A DNA stretch of 64,000 bases from Primulina eburnea (taxonomy: Eukaryota; Streptophyta; Magnoliopsida; Lamiales; Gesneriaceae). The notes under the pieces are model-generated. The model saw only the letters and a program-made list of their open reading frames with translations, had not been told where the DNA came from and ran no database searches. Location of the stretch: assembly GCF_022965805.1 (NCBI RefSeq), contig NC_133105.1:31252447-31316446 (forward strand). Reading direction: 5' to 3'. Position numbers and translations under genes: made by a program. Positions 22,830-33,925 of this stretch are shown here, piece by piece; within the stretch, counting starts at the first letter, position 1, and the number at the start of each line of letters is the position of its first letter.

Positions 22830-25048
22830 TTCCAACTCCTAGATGCCTGCTTAAGACCATAAATAGATCTTTGAAGTTTGCATACCAGATGCTCACTTCC
22901 GATAGATGTAAACCCTTCAGGTTGAGACATGTAAATCTCTTCCTTAATATCCCCATTAAGGAAGGTTGTCTTAACATCCATCTGCCATATCTCATAGTCA
23001 TACCATGCAGCTATGGCTAGCAAAATCCTAATGGACTTGAACATTGCAACTGGAGAAAAGGTTTCCTCATAGTCAATACCTTGTTTTTGAGTATACCCTT
23101 TTGCTACCAATCGCGCCTTGAAGGTCAACACCTTCCCATCCGCCCCAAGTTTCCTCTTGTAAATCCATTTACACCTTATGGGAACAATTCCCTCAGGTGG
23201 ATCCACGAGATTCCACACTTGGTTTGAACGCATGGAATTCATCTCAGATTCCATTGCTTCAAGCCATTTGGATGAATCGGCATCCGATAACGCTTCCTTG
23301 AAGGTCCTTGGATCACATCCAAGATCAGGCTCATCATGGCCCTCTTCAAGAAGCAGACCATACCTCACAGGTGGTCTCGAGACTCTCTCGGTTCTTCTAG
23401 GAGCTTGTATCTCCTCACTTGGCTCCTCGGGTGTGGGTTCTACAACTGTGGGTGTTTCTCGAACCTCTTCGAGTTCTATCATCTCTCCTTTTCTATCCAA
23501 TAGAAATTCTTTTTCCAAAAAGGTTGCATTCCTAGAAACAAACACTTTTGTTTCTTTGGGATGATAGAAATAATATCCAGCTGAATTCTTTGGATATCCC
23601 ACAAAGTAACATAAAATGGATCGACCGTCCAATTTATCTCCCACTACCTGCTTCACATAAGCAGGGCACCCCCATATTCTAAAATAAGAATATTTAGGTG
23701 GCTTACCCATCCATATCTCATATGGTGTCTTATCAACTGCTTTTGTATGGACATTGTTCAACAACAGCGCCGCTGTCTCAAGCGCATATCCCCAAAAGGA
23801 TGGCGGCAACTCCGTGAACCCCATCATAGACCGAACCATGTCCATCAAAGTTCGGTTACGACGCTCCGAAACACCATTCAACTGCGGTGTAGCGGGCGGA
23901 GTCCACTGCGAGAGAATCCCATTCTCTCTAAGATACTCTTGGTACTCGGCACTCAAGTACTCACCACCTCGATCCGATCGAAGTGTCTTGATGCTTCGTC
24001 CCAATTGTTTCTCTACTTCACTTCTGAATTCTTTGAACCTTTCAAAGACTTCAGACTTGTATTTCATCAAATACACATACCCATACCTCGAAAAGTCATC
24101 GGTAAAGGTGATGAAGTAGGAATGTCCATGCTTAGTGGTGATGCTAAGTGGACCGCACACGTCGGTATGGATCAAATCCAATAACCCTTTGGCTCGCTCC
24201 GCATGGCCCTTAAAGGGAATTTTGGTCATCTTTCCTTTTAGACAAGATTCACAAGTCGTGAGAGCATTAATATCGGACATATCAAACATGCCAACTCCCA
24301 CTAGCTTGTTCATCCTTCTTAGGGAAATATGACCTAATCGAGCATGCCATAATTGTGCCGAATTAAGAGTATCTTGTTTGCGCTTATTTGTTGTTGTTAT
24401 CGTTTGGACATTGTTAAGTGGAATATCTTTTAATTTTAAGGTGTAGAGATTGTTTTCAAGTTCACCCGTACCAACTAAACATTCATTCTTGTAAATATTG
24501 CAAACACCTTTGCCAAATAAACAAGAAAATCCATCAATATCAAGCATACAAATGGAAATAATGTTTTTAACCAAGTCTGGTACATACAAAACATCTCTCA
24601 AAACAAGCTTAAAATCATTGTTCAATATTAAATAAACATCTCCTACGGCTTTGGCAGCAACCCTTGCTCCATTGCCCATCCTCAGGAAGGTCTCACCCTC
24701 TCGGAGCCTCCTACTTCTTCCCATCACCTGCAAATCATTACAGAGATGTGAGCCACAGCCGGTATCTAATACCCAAGAAGTAGAATTAATCGAGATATTT
24801 ACTTCAATATAGAACATACCCTTGCCAGAACCCTTCTGCGCAAGATATTCCCTGCAGTTACGCCTCCAATGTCCAGGCTTCTTGCAGTGATGACAGATGT
24901 CAACTGTCTTCTCAGCCTTGGCTGGCGCGGCTGCCACTACGGGACTCGGAGTCTGCCTCTTCAAGGGCTCGCTCTTCTTGGGGCGCTTGAAAGAACGCTT
25001 CTTTCCTTTCCCAGGTGGACCGGTCTTCGTGCCAGATGAAGAGCCCAC
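22830..25048 (-). pseudogene. pol: C2 pol, upstream half: zinc knuckle, protease, integrase, RT start
   Basis: One open frame of ~740 codons covers the copia order. The CCHC knuckle CHHCKKPGHWRRNC is near 24890 and the protease site LDTGCGSHLC near 24760. The pre-integrase zinc finger (HARLGHIS, CESCLKGK) is at 24350-24240. Integrase catalytic Asp is in LIHTDVCGP near 24165, the second Asp in LRSDRGGEYLS near 23975, and Glu in NGVSERRNRTL near 23860. The RT start WLEAMESEMNSM is near 23265, running to QMDVKTTFLNGD and LKQASRSWN at 22835. All three integrase acidic residues are present. G5 cuts the gene at 22830, so no full-length product is possible. It is the best-preserved copia gene in the window. 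Confidence 0.93.
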
Positions 25049-25063
25049 ATAAAGAACCGACTT

Positions 25064-25675
25064 CTACTTTTTGATTGTGGACTCAAAGGTCACAAGCATG
25101 TTCACCAACTCTTCAAGGCTGGGCTCGAGCTTGTTCATATTGAAATTCACCACAAAAGGATCGAACGAGTTCGGCAGTGACAACAGTAGCACATCCGTGG
25201 TCAACTCCGATGGCAAGATCAAATCCATGCCAACGAGCTTGTCCACGAGCCCAATCAACTTTAGGCCATGCTCATGGACCGAAGTCCCATCTCGCATGCG
25301 TAAAGTGATGAGCTCCTTTACTGTGGCATGCCTCAAAGGCCGAGTCTGCTCACCGACGAGCTCCTTGAGGTGCATATGAATGTCAGCAGCATTCTTAGCA
25401 TCCTCGAATCGCCTTTACAGCTCATCGTTCATCGAAGCCTGCATATAACACTTGGCCTTCAAGTCATGGTCGCACCAATCCTTGTAGGTCTGCAGTTCCT
25501 CGGGACTGCAGTTAGTCGGAGCCTCATCAGGGGGCGACTCAGTCAGTGTGTTTGCGATTTTCTCCGAGTTCAAGACAATCTTTAGATTTCTTAGCCAAGT
25601 GATATAGTTAGGTCCGGTTAGAACGTGTTTTTTGAGAATAACGGAAAACGGGTTGCGAATTGATGACATTGTCAA
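25064..25675 (-). pseudogene. gag: C2 gag (UBN2 type) with two nonsense codons
   Basis: The start is ATG at 25675 (MTMSSIRN), shortly after a pyrimidine-rich TTTTCAG. The N-terminal domain contains LTGPNYITWLRNL, typical of copia gag. A TAA at about 25415 replaces the Gln codon kept in C1. The second half runs from about 25410 to a TAG at about 25064 that replaces the Glu codon of C1. Past that stop the frame continues in the pol ORF that begins MGSSSGTK. Without the two stops gag and pol would be one frame, as is usual for copia. Confidence 0.88.
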
Positions 25676-27470
25676 AGATTTGTACTGAAAAGTAAAACAG
25701 ATAAATGTTAATGACTATTTTAAAATATTTAATAAGATATAAAGTTTGGACTTTTACTTTATAAATTATCGCTCCCACTGTTTTGACATTTTCACTACCC
25801 TCTAGTGAAAACGGGAAACTCCTTTCCTCAGTAGGTACGTAAGGTCCAATTAGCGAATTATGATCCCGATTATACAGCCAATCACAATTCCTAAAAGGTA
25901 GTTTCCCAATTGCATCACAATGCAACCCTTCTCGTAAACTTTTGTCTCACGTTTGATTAGGACCCATTATAGACGTCGTTCATCTTTACGTGTCAAGTCT
26001 TACCCATCGATGTTAAACCTTAATGGACGGTCGCCATGAGTTCCCTCAATTATCTGAGCCGAAGTCATGGGAGTTCCACGTAGTTCACATCACCATGTCA
26101 ATGAATGTCACAGCTTTCCGGCACTAAGGGCCCCCCCAATAAAATGAGCCGAGCCCCAAGTACGGGTAGCGTTCATCATGCACCCATTGTCGATGGAAGA
26201 CAAGAAAATTATAACCAAATTTATAATTCCCCTTTTCGGACTTGATATTAATTTTGAATCTTATTCAAAATGAGGGTTTTTTAATTTTGAAAGGTCTCAT
26301 CATTAATTTTATTTTAAAAGCTCGCCATGTTTGATCGTATGTTTGCCGGATTCATGCAACTTTGTTATTATAATAATAATAACGCACATACTCATTATTT
26401 ATAACATATCATGCATATATTATAAATAGAAAACAGTACAAGGATGATCAATTGCCCCAATACTAATGGCCCGTTGAGCTAAACACGGGCCTAGGTCCAA
26501 TCCTAGGGTAAATGCAAGGGATGCAATGCAACTAAATTATTACATTAGCATCCAATATTACATGTCTTCGATCTTCATAATCACCAAGGCCACCATCTTC
26601 CAATCTTGATCTTCCACTATTCTAATATTTACAATTAAATATCCATGGCACATAGGGATACATCTCATGGGGTGGGAACGGGCCATAAACCAAGCCCACT
26701 TTAAATTGATAATTATTACAATCATACAACACAAATATCCTAACATACACCTAGCAAATTGGGCTTGGGTTTTTGATCATCCTTCATTCATAATATCACA
26801 TATCATACACCATCAATTAATTATCACTATAATTAATTGATCCAATATTATATATCTTGATCCAATCACTAACCGCCACAATTATAAATTAAATTAACAA
26901 AGTATACAAACTCCTTTGTCTACTTTCAAATTAATTTATTTATAATCGAATTTCTTGTAAATCACAATTTACTATAAATAATTAAAGTCCTACTTCAATT
27001 ATTTATTTTATGAGAAAATATGTACAACAATTGTAAATTTAAACTTAAGGGCCCAAAACTCATTTTTCACCAAAAAATATTTTGGCCCATTTAAATTTGA
27101 CAAATTATGTTGTCCATCCAATGGCCCAACATCTCAAGGCCCATGACACTAAGATTGTCCAAAACACTTTTGGAAACCCTAGTCGTCATCGCCGTCGCCA
27201 GAGCTCCGTCGCCGGATTCCGGCAACAAAAATTTTTTTTTTTTTTTCCTTTAAAAAATCCTGCATTTTTTCGGGCAGCCCCTTTGCTGTCCGAAATTTCA
27301 GGGCAGCTCGGGCAGCCCTCGGGCAGCAACATGCTGCCCGAAAAAATATTTTTTTTTTTTTGTTTTGATTCCAAAATTTTCGGCCTTGTGGATTTTTATG
27401 CACAAAAATTCTCAAGCGGTTAGAAATCGATCTCAACATAATATTATGCAAATATTACATCGTAACCATA
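25676..27470 (-). other. C2 leader between primer-binding site and gag
   Basis: This is about 1.8 kb of mostly AT-rich untranslated sequence. It includes oligo-T/A tracts and a GC-rich GGGCAGC repeat cluster (27270-27345). A 105-codon minus-strand frame (25925-25608) overlaps the gag start in another frame and has no recognisable motif. A possible 73-nt intron ends just before gag (see findings). No gene is supported here. Confidence 0.6.
27320..27340. other. GC-rich hairpin in the C2 leader
   Basis: CGGGCAGC (27320-27327), loop AACAT, GCTGCCCG (27333-27340): a perfect 8-bp stem. More GGGCAGC copies lie directly upstream, and poly-T runs flank the cluster at 27231-27246 and 27349-27361. In the element-sense RNA it would stand ~150 nt downstream of the primer-binding site. 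Confidence 0.75.
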
Positions 27471-27482
27471 GCTCGGATACCA
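27471..27482 (-). other. C2 primer-binding site (iMet type, one mismatch)
   Basis: The minus strand reads TGGTATCCGAGC, one base different from the usual TGGTATCAGAGC, two bases past the LTR end at 27485. Confidence 0.8.
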
Positions 27483-27484
27483 CT

Positions 27485-29519
27485 TGAAAGCGGACCGGTT
27501 ACGGTGGCCGGAAGCGCAACGGAAGTCAAAAATTTTAAATTTACAAGCAAAATTTCGGCCACCTAGTATAGTGTGTAATATTTACAAAATAATCACATTC
27601 ATAGGATGTTCAAGTGATTATTTACCTATCAACCTCTCAAGGTTGATGAAAGGCACCAACTTTGTTGTAAAAAACAAAGCTCTTCTTTTGTAGGCAAATT
27701 TACAAGCTCCTCCTTCTTTCCTTCAAGAAATAAGGCCCACCACTAGCAAGGTAAAACCCCTCTTGATTTGCACTAGAAAATCAAGAGGATTTTTCAATGA
27801 GAAGATTTTATTCTCCAAGAAAATGAAGAACAAAAATGGAAGAAAATTGAGAGAAAACTCCTCCAATATTTCGGCCAAGTGAGAGTGTAGAGTGTGTAGT
27901 GAAGTCTAGTATTGGGTGTGGGAAAAGTTGGGAGAAAAGTTGCATGCCTTTGCAATTTTTTTAATAAAAAGTAATCAAGACTCTTCACCTCCCAAGCATG
28001 CAAACCCTAGCATATCTCACATATATTATATGGTTTTTAACACATTAAAAACCATGGACTAAATTTTAATTATCTCAAACACATTTGAGATTAATTAAAT
28101 ACTACTTGAAATTATTCAAGTCCCACTAGTTAAATAATTATTTTAATTGAGCTCTACAAGGCTCAATATTATTTAATTAATTCAACACTTGAATTAATTT
28201 AATTATTTAGACTCTACTAGGTCCACTAGTGTTTAATTAATTCAACACTTGAATTAATTTAATTTAGTCCTCAATAATGTTTATGAAAATCACAATTTTC
28301 AACTACATTATTTACTTGGCCAAATTTTAATCTTAGGAACACTTCTCTAAATTAAAATTTATATTTCTCTCATAGAAGTCATACTTCTATTTTTCTTTAC
28401 GCTTATAAACACATTTATAAACCGTTCAACACATTGAACTATTTTACTTCTCATCGGGGTTTACAAAGCCAATACTTGTGTGGCCCTCAATGGTTCATTG
28501 ATACAACTAGCCGAGGGTTCACATCTCAATGTGATTCGGACTAAACATGTCCTTATTCGAGCATACCCCAATTGCTCCATTCTTACTTATCAACTCCTTG
28601 ATAGTAAGAACGTCAGAACTCAAGTCTGATAGTACCCAACCAATCACGTTAAACGCCTAGCAGCATCGCTTACGTGATTCCCTAGGTATCACATGATAGT
28701 GCCTGCAAGAACCATTCAATTATGGTTAGCGTACAGTACGGTCCCTTCAACTCATATATCCCGACCGATTCGACAACTATTGGTTTATCGAGAGTTGTCA
28801 ATGAATCGATACTATGTGTCATGTTGTGGTTGCATCGATGGTGTAATCTATGAAACCCCTTTCATAATTACCACCATACTCTGATCAGAGATTTCAACCC
28901 ACACATACATGAAAAACACATAGGATATCCATACCCATAGGTAAGCGGTGAATCCCCGGCTACAATGCATCGACTCCTATATGTTTCGCCGTAACACCCA
29001 ATCTTTCCATCTGATGACCCCATAAGAGTCGGTAAACAAGTCAAAGTGAAACGCTAGCACATAGAGTCTCAATGTTGTCCCGGGTCATAAGGACTAATGG
29101 TGTACAACCATAAACTAGGACATTTCCACTCGATAAGTGAGAAACACTTGGAAAGTCCTTTATAGAGGGTTGTTCAGTGCACTCTACCAGGAGCACCTAT
29201 CTGCATGCTCGGACATCACAATGTCCCCTACCAATGAAACATGGTACTCACATCGCAGTTACTAGTCTCTAACTCGAGCGGCCTTTATCCTTCTTAGTGG
29301 CGGCTGAATCGACTAGGAACGGTTTAGAATATACAGTATTCCAAATATGAGTTTCATGATACTCATCATATGAGCATCCCATATTCTTTCTACTATTTGT
29401 ATATTCAAGGACTTTATCTATGCAACTAGCATGGGTATAAAGATAAAGATGCGCCAAATTAATAAATTCAAATATTATTAAAATAAAGATCGTTTATACA
29501 AAGAGTTTCATCGTGAACA
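27485..29519 (-). repeat. C2 5' LTR, 2035 bp
   Basis: It starts TGTTCACGATG at 29519 and ends CTTTCA at 27485. A TATAAAG box on the minus strand lies near 29160, ~360 bp inside. The stretch 28168-28263 carries the inverted element TTAATTCAA-CAC-TTGAATTAA twice, 62 bp apart. Its first 230 bp have no partner in the truncated 3' LTR. Confidence 0.88.
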
Positions 29520-32500
29520 GTCGGCCAACACTTGGCTCGACGTGCACCTACTCTAACAAGAAAGAGTTTTTGAAGGCTAAGGGTAAGCAGTTTAAGAGAG
29601 CAGGGAGCAGTTCGTCGAGCTCCAGTGGGTCAAGACAGAGAGGTCCTGGCCAGAGTACCGATTATACAGGTGTCTATTGTAGTTCTTGTGGTGTTACGCA
29701 TGCCACTGAGCAGTGTCAGGGAGTGATGGGCAGATGTAATTATTGCAGACAGCCGAGACACTTCGCTAGAGTTTGTCCTCAAAAAGGTGGCCAGAGATTT
29801 CAGAGTGCAGGGTCATCAGCTTCAGTAGCTCAGCCCGAGAGGCAAGCTTCGTCTTTCCATTCCTTCCAGCCCACGCCCCCACAGTCCCAGCCTAGAGCCA
29901 GAGGTGGCCAGACAGTGACCCAACCTCCCAGACAACAGGCTCAGGTGTTTGCATTGACAGAGGAGCAGGCACAGGATGCGCAAGATGACGTGATTGCAGG
30001 TAACTGTTTTCTTTGCGGTTATCTTGCATATGTGTTGATAGATACAGGTGCATCACATACATTTATATCAGAACGTTTTGCTTTGCCCTATGCATTGCCT
30101 ATCAAGTCAATGTCTACTGTAGTATCTATTTCTTCTCCGTTGGGAAGTGGTCTTATATCTGTGACTTCAGTTAGACATTGTATACTAAAGTTTGAGGGGC
30201 ATGAAATTGATTTGGACTGTGTTGTACTTGGTTTATCTGATTTTGATTGCATTTTCGGGATTGACCTGTTTACTAAGTACAGAGCTACCGTGGACTGCTT
30301 CCACAAGATTGTCAGATTCAGACCTGAAATGACAGAAGAGTGGAAATTCTACGGTAAGGGTTCCAGATCTCGGATTCCCTTAGTATCTGCTCTGACTATG
30401 AGTAGATTGTTGCAGAAAGGAGCAGAAGGGTTCCTTGTTTATTCTGTAGATCTGCAGAAATCGAGCCCGGCATTGGCAGATTTGCCAGTAGTACGGGAGT
30501 TTGCAGATGTATTTCCGGACGAGATTCCAGGGTTACCTCCAGCCCGAGAGGTAGATTTTAGTATTGATCTTATTCCAGGTACCATTCCTATTTCAAGAGC
30601 TCCGTATAGGATGGCACTGATAGAGCTAAAAGAACTGAAAGCACAGTTAGAAGATCTTCTAGCCAAGGGATATATCAGACCTAGTGTATCTTCTTGGGGC
30701 GCACCAGTGTTATTTGTGCGAAAGAAAGACGGTTATATGAGATTTTGTATAGATTACAGGCAACTGAACAAGGCAACGATAAAGAACAAATATCTTTTGC
30801 TTAGAATCGACGACTTATTTGATCAGTTGCAAGGATCTTCTATCTATTACAAGATTGATTTGCGATCGGGATATCACCAACTCAGAGTTCGAGATGTTGA
30901 TATACCGATGTCAGCATTCCAGACCAGGTATGGACATTATGAGTTTGTTGTCATGCCTTTTGGTTTAACGAATGCTCCAGTGGTGTTTATGAGTTTGATG
31001 AACCGCATCTTTCAGAGGTACTTGGATGTGTTTGTGATTGTTTTTATTGATGATATTTTGGTGTACTCTAAGAATCTGAATGAGCATGCCAATCATTTGA
31101 GAATTGTGTTGCAAACACCGAGAAATGAAAGATTATATGCTAAGCTGTCAAAATGTGAGTTTTGGCTGAGACAGGTTGTCTTCTTGGGTCATATCATATC
31201 TGGAGACGGTATTTCTGTGGATCCGAGTAAAGTTGAAGCTGTTATCAGTTGGCCGAGACCGACTTCTGTGCCAGAGATATGCAGTTTCATTGGTCTAGCA
31301 GGGTACTATAGAAGATTCATCAAAGATTTCTCCAGTATTGCGAAGCCAATTACCCAGTTGACACAGAAGAATGCGCCATTTGTGTGGTCTGAAGATTGTG
31401 AGTCTAGCTTTCTAGAGTTGAAGACGAGGCTGACCAGTGCACCTGTCTTGATGATTCCTTCAGGTACTGGCGATTTCGTTGTAAATTGTGATGCATCTCA
31501 CAGAGGGTTGGGGTGTGTTCTTATGCAACGAGGTCATGTGATCGCATATGCCTCGAGACAATTAAAGCCACATGAGACTCGATACCAAATTCATGATCTT
31601 GAATTGGCGGCTATCGTATTTGCATTAAAGATTTGGCGTCATTATCTTTATGACGAGAAATTTGAAATCTACTCCGATCACAAGAGCCTAAAATACATGT
31701 TCTCTCAATCTGAGTTGAACATGAGACATCGTAGATGGCTCGATTTGTTGAAAGATTTTTATTGCGAAATCAAATACTATCCAGGGAAGTCAAATGCAGC
31801 AGCAGATTCCTTGAGTCGAAAGGTTTGTGCTTTATCCTTGTCGACGATAGGGGTTTCAAATTTAGTTGAAGATTGATGTTTGTCTGGATTAGCATTTAAT
31901 ACAGGTAGTAGACCATTGCTACTTGCTTCGATTCAAGTTGAGCCAGATCTGATTATGCGAATTAAAGAAGCACAAAGAACGGATCAGAATGTTCAGAGAT
32001 CAATTCAGATGGTCAGATCCGGGCATGTGTCAGAATATCATGTACGTGATCAGGTACTATACGTGAATAACCGTCTTGTAGTGCCAGATGTTTCAGATTT
32101 GAAACAACAGATATTATCAGAAGCACACTGTAGTCGGTTCAGCATTCATCCTGGAGGCCGTAAAATGTACAATGATCTGAAGACACAATTCTGGTGGAAA
32201 CAGATGAAGACAGATATCGCAGAATATGTGTCTAAGTGCTTAAATTGCCAACAGGTGAAGGCTGAGAGAAAGAAGCCCGGAGGTTTACTTCAGAGTTTGT
32301 CTATTCCAGAATGGAAATGGGATCACATTTCCATGGATTTCGTGACGAAGTTACCTCGTTCTTCCCGAGGCTGTGACGCGATTTGGGTCATTATTTACAG
32401 ATTAACCAAATCAGCATGCTTTATTCCATACAGAATAACCTACCGACATGATCAGATGGTTAAGATCTATGTCAGAGAAGTAGTCAGATTGCATGGTGTG

Positions 32501-33373
32501 ACGAAGTCTATCGTATCAGATCGTGATTCACGATTCACTTCACACTTTTGGAACAGTTTGAAGCAGGCTTTGGGTACGACATTACACCTGAGTACTGCCT
32601 ATCATCCTCAGACAGATGGAAAGTCAGAGCGGACTATCCAGACATTAGAGGACATGCTGAGAGCTGTAGTACTAGATTTTGGTACTAGTTGGCAAGATTC
32701 ACTGCCATAATGTGAATTCTCGTACAACAACAGCTATCAGACGAGTATCAAGATGGCACCGTTTGAAGCTTTGTATGGGAAGAAGTGCAGATCTCCGTTG
32801 TACTGGGATGATATATCTGAGGTACCAGGACTTGGACCTGATATGATCCGTGAGATGACTGAAAAAGTGAAGATCATTCAGAAAAGAATGAAGACGGCAC
32901 AGGATAGACAAGCCAAGTATGCCAATATCAGACGTAGACCGTTGGTATTTGAACAAGGAGACAGAGTGTTTCTAAAGATTTCTCCTTTCAGAGGCGTTGT
33001 CTGATTTGGCAAGCGTGGAAAGTTGTCTCCTAGATACATCGGTCCTTACGAGATTCTGGAGAAGATTGGCGATCGAGCATATCGACTTGCTCTTCCTCCT
33101 TCTCTATCCGGGATACATGACGTTTTTCATGTATCGATGCTGCGCAGATATATGCCTGATGCTTCTCATGTCATTCAACCTGACGAAGCCGAGCTTGATC
33201 AGACTTTGAGCTATGTCGAACAACCGATACAAATTCTTGATCGGAAAGAAAAGAAGCTCAGGACGAAGACTATTCCGCTAGTGAAAGTTCAATGGAGTCG
33301 ACAAGGTATCGAAGAAGCAACTTGGGAGACAGAATCAGAGATGAGACAGAGATATCCCGAGTTATTCCAATGA
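29520..33373 (+). pseudogene. gag-pol: G3 gag(part)-pol polyprotein with chromodomain, three nonsense codons
   Basis: The order is: gag knuckle [14 protein letters not shown] near 29735; protease [11 protein letters not shown] near 30040; RT with [11 protein letters not shown] near 31045; RNase H with [15 protein letters not shown] near 31485; integrase zinc finger (HCSR-H, CLNCQQ) 32125-32255; catalytic Asp in MDFVTKLP near 32335, Asp in VSDRDSRF near 32515 and Glu in [11 protein letters not shown] near 32625; GPY module near 33035; chromodomain ending at 33373. The whole length keeps one frame, broken only by TGA (31874-31876), TAA (32708-32710) and TGA (33002-33004). The RNase H Asp context reads NCDAS rather than YCDAS. 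The first ~45 nt after the C2 LTR do not match other gag genes. Confidence 0.92.
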
Positions 33374-33460
33374 TGTAAGTATTTTTTCTATTTTGATTAC
33401 ATTGCCTCCTTTATGTATCTTGATTAATTGCTCGTGAGTTCGAGGACGAACTCATGTCTA

Positions 33461-33473
33461 AGAGTGAGAGAAA
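33461..33473 (+). other. G3 polypurine tract
   Basis: AGAGTGAGAGAAA directly before the LTR start, preceded by TTCGAGGACGAAC. It is less G-rich than the tracts of G4 and G6. Confidence 0.8.
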
Positions 33474-33534
33474 TGTAATGCCCTAGATTATAAATTGAAC
33501 AATGAGATTATGAAGTGTGGCATGAGACAAGGAC

Positions 33535-33870
33535 CGCACCCGCGCCTAGAGAAGGAGTGAACCCGCGGTCATTAAATGTGAATTTGTGAAGGTGAAGCCG
33601 AGGGGACACCACACCCACGGTGCTAGAAGGACCGCACCCGCGGTCGATGTCCAGTAGGGTAGGAAATTCTATTCGAAGCAAGACCGCACCCACGGTCAAA
33701 GAACCACCGCACCCGCGGTGCATGGACAGAAAGTTGGCGATATTTACCGAAGCAACACCGCACCCGCGGTAAGAATGAGACCGCACCCGCGGTCGTTGAA
33801 TTTTGAAAAATGAATGGATTGCCGAAGCATGAGCGCACCCGCGCTAAAGAAGTTACCGCACCCGCAGTCA
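33535..33870. repeat. G3 U3 array: five 75-bp units with paired ACCGCACCCGCGGT
   Basis: The CGCACCC core (or a decayed version) falls at 33535, ~33558, ~33610, 33633, 33685, 33708, 33759, 33782, 33834 and 33857. Spacings alternate 23 and 51-52. Each core is an imperfect palindrome ACCGC-ACCC-GCGGT. Outer copies are more decayed than inner ones. Confidence 0.93.
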
Positions 33871-33917
33871 TGCGTGTTACTTGAAAAATGATAACACTTG
33901 TCCCTTTCCATGAAAGA

Positions 33918-33925
33918 TATATATA
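33918..33925 (+). promoter_or_regulatory. G3 TATA box
   Basis: TATATATA followed by GAGG, ~445 bp into the LTR and ~50 bp after the palindrome array. Confidence 0.65.

Larger units (their letters stand above)
12254..29519 (-). mobile_element. C2: Ty1/copia retrotransposon split by G5
   Basis: On the minus strand the order is 5' LTR 29519-27485, primer site 27482-27471, leader, gag from 25675, pol to 22830, G5 insert, pol from 15053 to 14055, 3' LTR 14054-12254. It is the same family as C1. The LTRs begin TGTTCACGATG and end CTTTCA. Flanks at the two ends differ (G2 on one side, G3 gag on the other) and no 5-bp duplication is visible, so this copy is not a simple insertion. Confidence 0.88.

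Noticed and set aside
26100..27480. Host gene in the AT-rich interval before the C2 LTR
   Set aside because: It lies between the primer-binding site and gag of C2 and has no coding signature in any frame, so it is leader sequence.
29513..29560. Start of a complete G3 gag at the ATG at 29513
   Set aside because: The ATG lies at the C2 LTR edge and the first ~15 codons do not match gag of G1 or G4. It is a chance start in front of a truncated gag.
33508..33871. Minus-strand ORFs with repeated RGCG-type motifs in the G3 and G4 LTRs (also near 35262 and 41866)
   Set aside because: The repeated peptides are only the translation of the palindrome array; the frames are not shared in start, stop or length between copies.
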